In this document: one piece after another, positions 41,801 through 47,800 of the stretch | How positions within the stretch are numbered: the first letter of the stretch is position 1 | Layout: the number at the start of each line of letters is the position of its first letter | Assembly: GCF_040954645.1 (NCBI RefSeq) | Contig: NC_092804.1 | Span: forward strand, 144,345,108-144,409,107 | Direction: 5' to 3' | DNA: 64,000 nt | Source: Diabrotica undecimpunctata | Lineage: Eukaryota > Arthropoda > Insecta > Coleoptera > Chrysomelidae | The notes under the pieces: model-generated | Seen by the model: the letters and a program-made list of their open reading frames with translations, nothing else | What the model was told of the DNA's origin: nothing | Databases searched by the model: none | Translations under genes and position numbers: made by a program

Positions 41801-44800
41801 TATGAAAAAACCATGTCGACGCAAGTAATTGTGACCAAAACTAGAGGTCGTAAAAAAATACAACGTGGAGACATAAATAAAATGGAAGGAAATTAAAAAT
41901 GGATTCGAAATAAAAACAATTATTGCAGTAATGTACCAGAAACTAAATGGAATCAACCATACCCATATACAACAAGCAAAAATTTAATAAAAACAACTTT
42001 AAAATTTTAACAATTATTTACTGTTTATATTACAACATAAATGAGGATAATAAAAACAGCAACTACCTAATAAGAACAAACTGTCAGATTGTTAACCCAT
42101 AGGCGCCATATTTAGCTCTTTTAATATGATGATAATACCATATTTAATTAGAATGCTTTGTTGTGTTATTAACCCATTAACGCCTAAAAAGAAACTAGCG
42201 TGGAAAAAATGGTAAACGGTAAAAAATTGTGATGTTTGGGTTACATTTATTACATATATTCAAAAAAAATATATTTTTTTCAAAAACATTTTGAAATACA
42301 AGGGCGTCCTCAAATGGGGACGTTAGGTATTTGTATGGTATTTTTCAAAACATCCTTTTTCAATACACATTTTTTTCATTTTTCACACTTTTTGCATGCC
42401 CACGTTGCCTTCATATGACACACACAACACTTTAACTGTTTTTCCAGTTTTCCCGGAAACTGAAAACCTTCGGTGACTTCAATACTGGAACCAGCTTTTC
42501 GTTTTCTTTGTGTCCTTGAAGTGACACCATCTCTCAAATAACTACGTACTATATGACGAAGGAATTCTAAATGATCCATCACATTAGACTCCAGTACTGG
42601 CCTTTTTTGGCACACGATTTTCTCTTACAGTTTCTGTGGCCTTTATTTTTTGTTTCAGGTATGTCATTAGTTGATATGTCGTGAAATAATTATCGAAAAC
42701 AATTTCATTTCTAAATAGTTCGGGCAGGTATTTCAAAAGATTAATTACTACTTTAGCTCCAAATGGTATTCCTTTAGTATCTTCAGTATCATTTGGTTTT
42801 TTTCCACAATAAACGTCAAAACCATAACAATATCAAGTGGAACCAGTTATCATCAAATTCTTATATCCAAATCTGACTGGCTTCCCTCTAATAAATTGTT
42901 TTGCTGGGTTATGGCCGAAATATTTCACCATGGATTCGTCTGTGGATATATCTTTATGGAAACATCCCCACTGGCAGAATTTTTCTATAATTGTATCTGC
43001 TAAGGGTCTAATTTTGTACATACGATCTTTAGAATCGCCTATTTTGCCATTATCTGCTAGACGAACAAACTTTTTTATTTCTAAGTACCTGTCTCTGATC
43101 ATAGCGTTGTAAACACAGGAAACTCCTATGTCCTTATCTAATGACCAGTATAACCTCTGTCGTGGTAATCTGTTATACCCAGATAGATATAATATTGCAA
43201 AAAAGTTTTCATTTCGTTTGGAGATATTGTAAAAGAGTGATTATTTTTTTGCCGTGCGTATAAAATTGACTGATCACAAATGTATTTAATAATTTCTTCA
43301 GTAAGTAATTTTTCAAAAATTTGAATTGGTGATAAATTCCTTAAATCTTCTTCAATGTTTTTCTTCTCCTCTTCAAATGATATATTTACTGTTGTAGTAG
43401 TAAATCTAAAATCGGTTTTTACCCACTTGGTTTTAAAAAATTAGCATATTCCTTTGATTGTCCACCCGAAACTTCATCAGAAGTTCTTACATCTTCTGGT
43501 TTATCATGAGACTTAAGAGGTTTCTATAGTTCCAGGAATTTCATTTGGAATGTAATTCGGATCTTCTACAATATCATCATCATGTTCTTCATTATCTGTC
43601 AGTTCATTCAAAATTTGATGGCAGAACACACAAATCAATACTCTCCAGTTGTTCATTTTCCTCATTATTAGCTTCTTCCAACGCTTGTTCCAATTTTTGG
43701 AAGGTTTTAGAGCCACAACATATTGTAGGATCCATAGTGATCTGAAAAGAAGCAAATCCACGAATTAGGCATATTTGTGCTTAACGTCCTCGTTTAGGGA
43801 TGGTAAAATATAGTGGCTGTTAAATACTACCAAATATAAAATAAATTTGTTATGGTGAATACTTACATTTAGAATAGTCCGTGAACTTTTAATTTCCAGT
43901 ATAAAACTTATAAAATATAATTTTTTTCTTGATGAAAAAATGTTTTTTATTCTGCAACTACACCTCTTTTGAAACTCGTGTAATACGAAGCACTGTATAA
44001 TCCCATCTGGTTGTTTTTAAATCGAACTGAAGCCAGATACTGACAAGCTATTTATCTCGATAAGGGAAAATGTGACTAATAGCCCAAAACATTTTAAAAT
44101 ACAATAGAATGTTTATTTTTATAGGCGTCCTCAAATAAGTACGGCCGGCGTTAATGGGTTAATAGATAATATGATTTTAAACGTGATGGATATAAAAATA
44201 TTCTTACCCTCATTAATAGGGTTTCGGGAATACCCTCTTTAACCTTTTTGTGATCTGAAGACATCTCAACTCCGTTTCTTTGTATAGAAGCTCTGACTGT
44301 TATAGGTTGTGTTTCTTTGAGTACAGTCGCGGAGACCCTGTAGAGTTGTCCTGGTCTGACCATTTTAGATGCAACAACAAAATAGGTTCTGAAACAATAT
44401 TTACATGGTTTACAAATAATGAAAGAATATTATAATTGTCAAAATATATGTTGAATTTAATATGAGAGATACCTACACCTTTTTGATTCTCCCACGCTTT
44501 GAGGCAGTGGTAATTTAAGCACTATATCTTGAAAATCGACTGCATATGGTTCTTCTTTTCCTTCTATGAAATTAAAGTTTTGTTGCGTTTTCTCATAAAA
44601 TTTTACAATATAACTAGTACTATTATCAATCGTTTTCAGCACTTAGCTACGTAATGTTTAACTAACTTTTTAAAGCAAACTTTTAACCAAAATAAAGTCT
44701 CCTACTACTATGTAGTAGCATAGGGAGGCGTAGGATGTCATGGCTGCGCAACCTGAGAGATTGGTACGGATGTACATCAAATGAACTTTTCAGAGCAGCC

Positions 44801-47800
44801 GTCTCAAAAGTCCGAATAGCTATGATGATTGCCGACCTCCGCCGCGGAGATGGCACTTGAAGAAAAAGACTACTATGTGAAGATTTATTTCTGATTGAAA
44901 CGCAGGAAAATCATGCTCTTTAACCATATTATCAGAATCCATTTCATCAGACGTGTCACAGGATATAGGAGGAAGATTAATCAGCTTCTTTTTTACTTTT
45001 TCCTTAGGTCCTTTTTATCTTGGCGTTGATTTTTTACTTCTGTTTAGCAGTTCCGACATAACAGCAAGTTTTTCTGGTGAACTGGTTAAAATTCTAGTTT
45101 TTCCTTTCTTACGTATTCCTCTGCCTTGTAAAACTTTTCTAGCTGGCGCTTTTGGATACATTGAGAGGCAGATCGGTTACAGGTGATGTATATTCACTCT
45201 GTAGTGCAGCTAAATACTCTGAAGTTGGATCATCAGCTTGAAAAGAAGTGGACGGAACAGGAATAGAAACGGAAGTAGACGGGGTAGATAAATGTTCAGC
45301 TGGGATTAAAGTCAAAGAATTGGAAGTTGGGTCACCAGGAGCGCTAGATGAAGTAGATTAATCAGCCATTGTTGTCTCCGATCGATTTGTGATATACGAT
45401 TGCAAATATTATCCTTCTGTAAAAATATTGGTGTTAAATGGCCATAAATCTGTATCCTCTAAACTTTTTACAATATTTTTTGGTGTGAATGCTTGAAGAT
45501 ATGCTTTTCCTGCAATTCCTGCAACATCATAAATACCTATTGGTTTCCAATCATCCAGTCTTCTGCAGTTTTGTGGTAAAAAAGTTTTGTTTTATATATA
45601 TATTTAATGTACGCAAATGAATTATTAATAAATGAATTATTAATAAAACTACACCGGAATTTTTGGCTTTATCAATTATGTCTATTGAAATATGCGTATC
45701 ATGATTATCCATGATAATCAGTATCGGCTTATCCTGGGTAGGTTTAGTATAATATATTATGTGTTCCAAAAATTGCAGAAAAATCTTTGCTGTCGACTAT
45801 CCTGAAGGATTTGCTACCCCAATTCATCCAGGTGGACCTCCATTTGTCAAGTGGTCTTAATAGTGAACACAAGGAAATACAAATAATGGTGAGATAGTTT
45901 GACCTGCTGCATTTATGCAAGCCATCATTGTAACATTAATTCCTGTTTCTGCGAAGGTTAAACTCATAAGTTTTTTAATGGTCTTAGCCGCTAATATTTT
46001 AGATGGTTTGTGTACTGTAAAATTTAAAGTTTCATCCAAGTTATATATATATATATACGTTCAGGGCCAAATTGATACGTCTTTATAACATCAGTGTAGT
46101 TATTAAAGAATTGCTCAACATCGTTTTTATTAAAATTAGAGCTTCTGGCTAAACCTGTTGCCTCCGGTTTCCTTAGAGATAATGCCGGGCATCTAGTTCT
46201 ATAGTGAACTAGCCATTCTGGGACTGCAATTTGTTTGTCTTGCCAAGAGTCTGGTATTCTTTTACCCAAGACTATGGCATAATTAAATTCCAATTTTCTA
46301 GTTCGGATTTTAGTAAGTCCCAAATGAAGATAGGCAGCTTTTTCAAGATAATCAAACAGTTCTCTTCTGCAACACTAAATACTTTATGAAAACAGTAGTT
46401 TGGTGGCGAAACTATGTTACCATTAATACTAGTAACCAAATTATGTTGCTTTTTCATATAATTGTGTAACGTGTATTTACTTATATTCCATTTCTTCGCC
46501 ACAAATTTCTTACACAAATTACTCACACCGAAAACGCTCGTGTACCTTTGAACACGTCTAGAGGTACAAGTAACGGTGTGTCCACAGGTACAAGCAGTGG
46601 AGATTTAAAGTTTTAAACACGATAATCTATTTGGAAAATGCAACTAAAAATATTATGCATAAATATTATCTAGATTATTACTCTTTATTTTGGTATCAAA
46701 AGTTTTGCAATAACTACGGCGATTGCCAAAATAAATGTTGGTGAATATTGCTAATAAACTTACTTTATTTTACTTATTTATTCTATTTTGTTTTAATTTA
46801 ATTTAAGTTTCTTAATTTTGTTTTATTTTATTGTATTTTATTTTATTTTAATTTTACGTAATTTTATTTTACTTTATTTTATTTAATCTTATTTTAATTA
46901 TTCGCTTCAATAATAAAATATTAAAAGTTAACGGATTTAAAACAACAAAAAGATAGCCAACAAAGTCATTCGCGTGCAAAGTAAAGATAGGCCACGGTTT
47001 TAGTTAAATCAATCCAAAGAAGTATAATGTAGCTATTTGTATGGGAAATTAAAATTATAGTTTTTACCATTTTCCTTACAACTTCATCATATTTTCTCAC
47101 TTTTTAAACCTTGCTTGGACTTCTAAAAATATTTCAAAATCAAAATTAACCAAATCGGTCCCGTTTTTATATATAAATTAAATTACGTACAACTGTAGAC
47201 GTGGAGTTTAATAAAACATGTTTAATTTAGAATTAAAAAAAAAAGTTCATTCATCGAGATAAAAAATATCCTATCACTTAAGTTGGATCAAACAATACAT
47301 TTTCACAAAATTTCATTGGAATCAGTTCAGTGGTTTCGGATATTAGCGTGAACAAACATTGTGACACGAGATTTTTATCTATAAAGATAAATTTTCCAAA
47401 CAATTTTGAAAATGAAATCCATAAACTCAAAAATCAAAACCCATGATCTCAGTTTAAGAATAAATAACGTAGGTATTTAAATGAAATAAAATTTGAAACT
47501 TACGCTTCTCTGATTATAGTTGTATGAGCATTAAAAGGTCGTCGATCACTTTCGAAGAAATCGTTATAATTCCCACCGGCAGTATTTCCATACTGATTAG
47601 GACCATAGGGTGCGTAATCATTTCCTCTGTTGTTAAAATCGTTTCGTCCTCTATTGAAAGTACCGCCTTGTCCCCTATTTCCAACATCTCCATACGGATC
47701 TCTGTTTCCATACGGATCAAGAGAATCTTGGGGATTATTTTGATTGTACGGATTATCAGGATCTTGACTATAAGGATTCAAATCTCCGTATCTACTCGTC

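Noticed and set aside
44457..44642. Open frame between Mcr exons 1 and 2 considered as an extra Mcr exon
   Set aside because: Exon 1 joins exon 2 in phase without it, and the peptide matches the C-terminus of pogo-like transposases.
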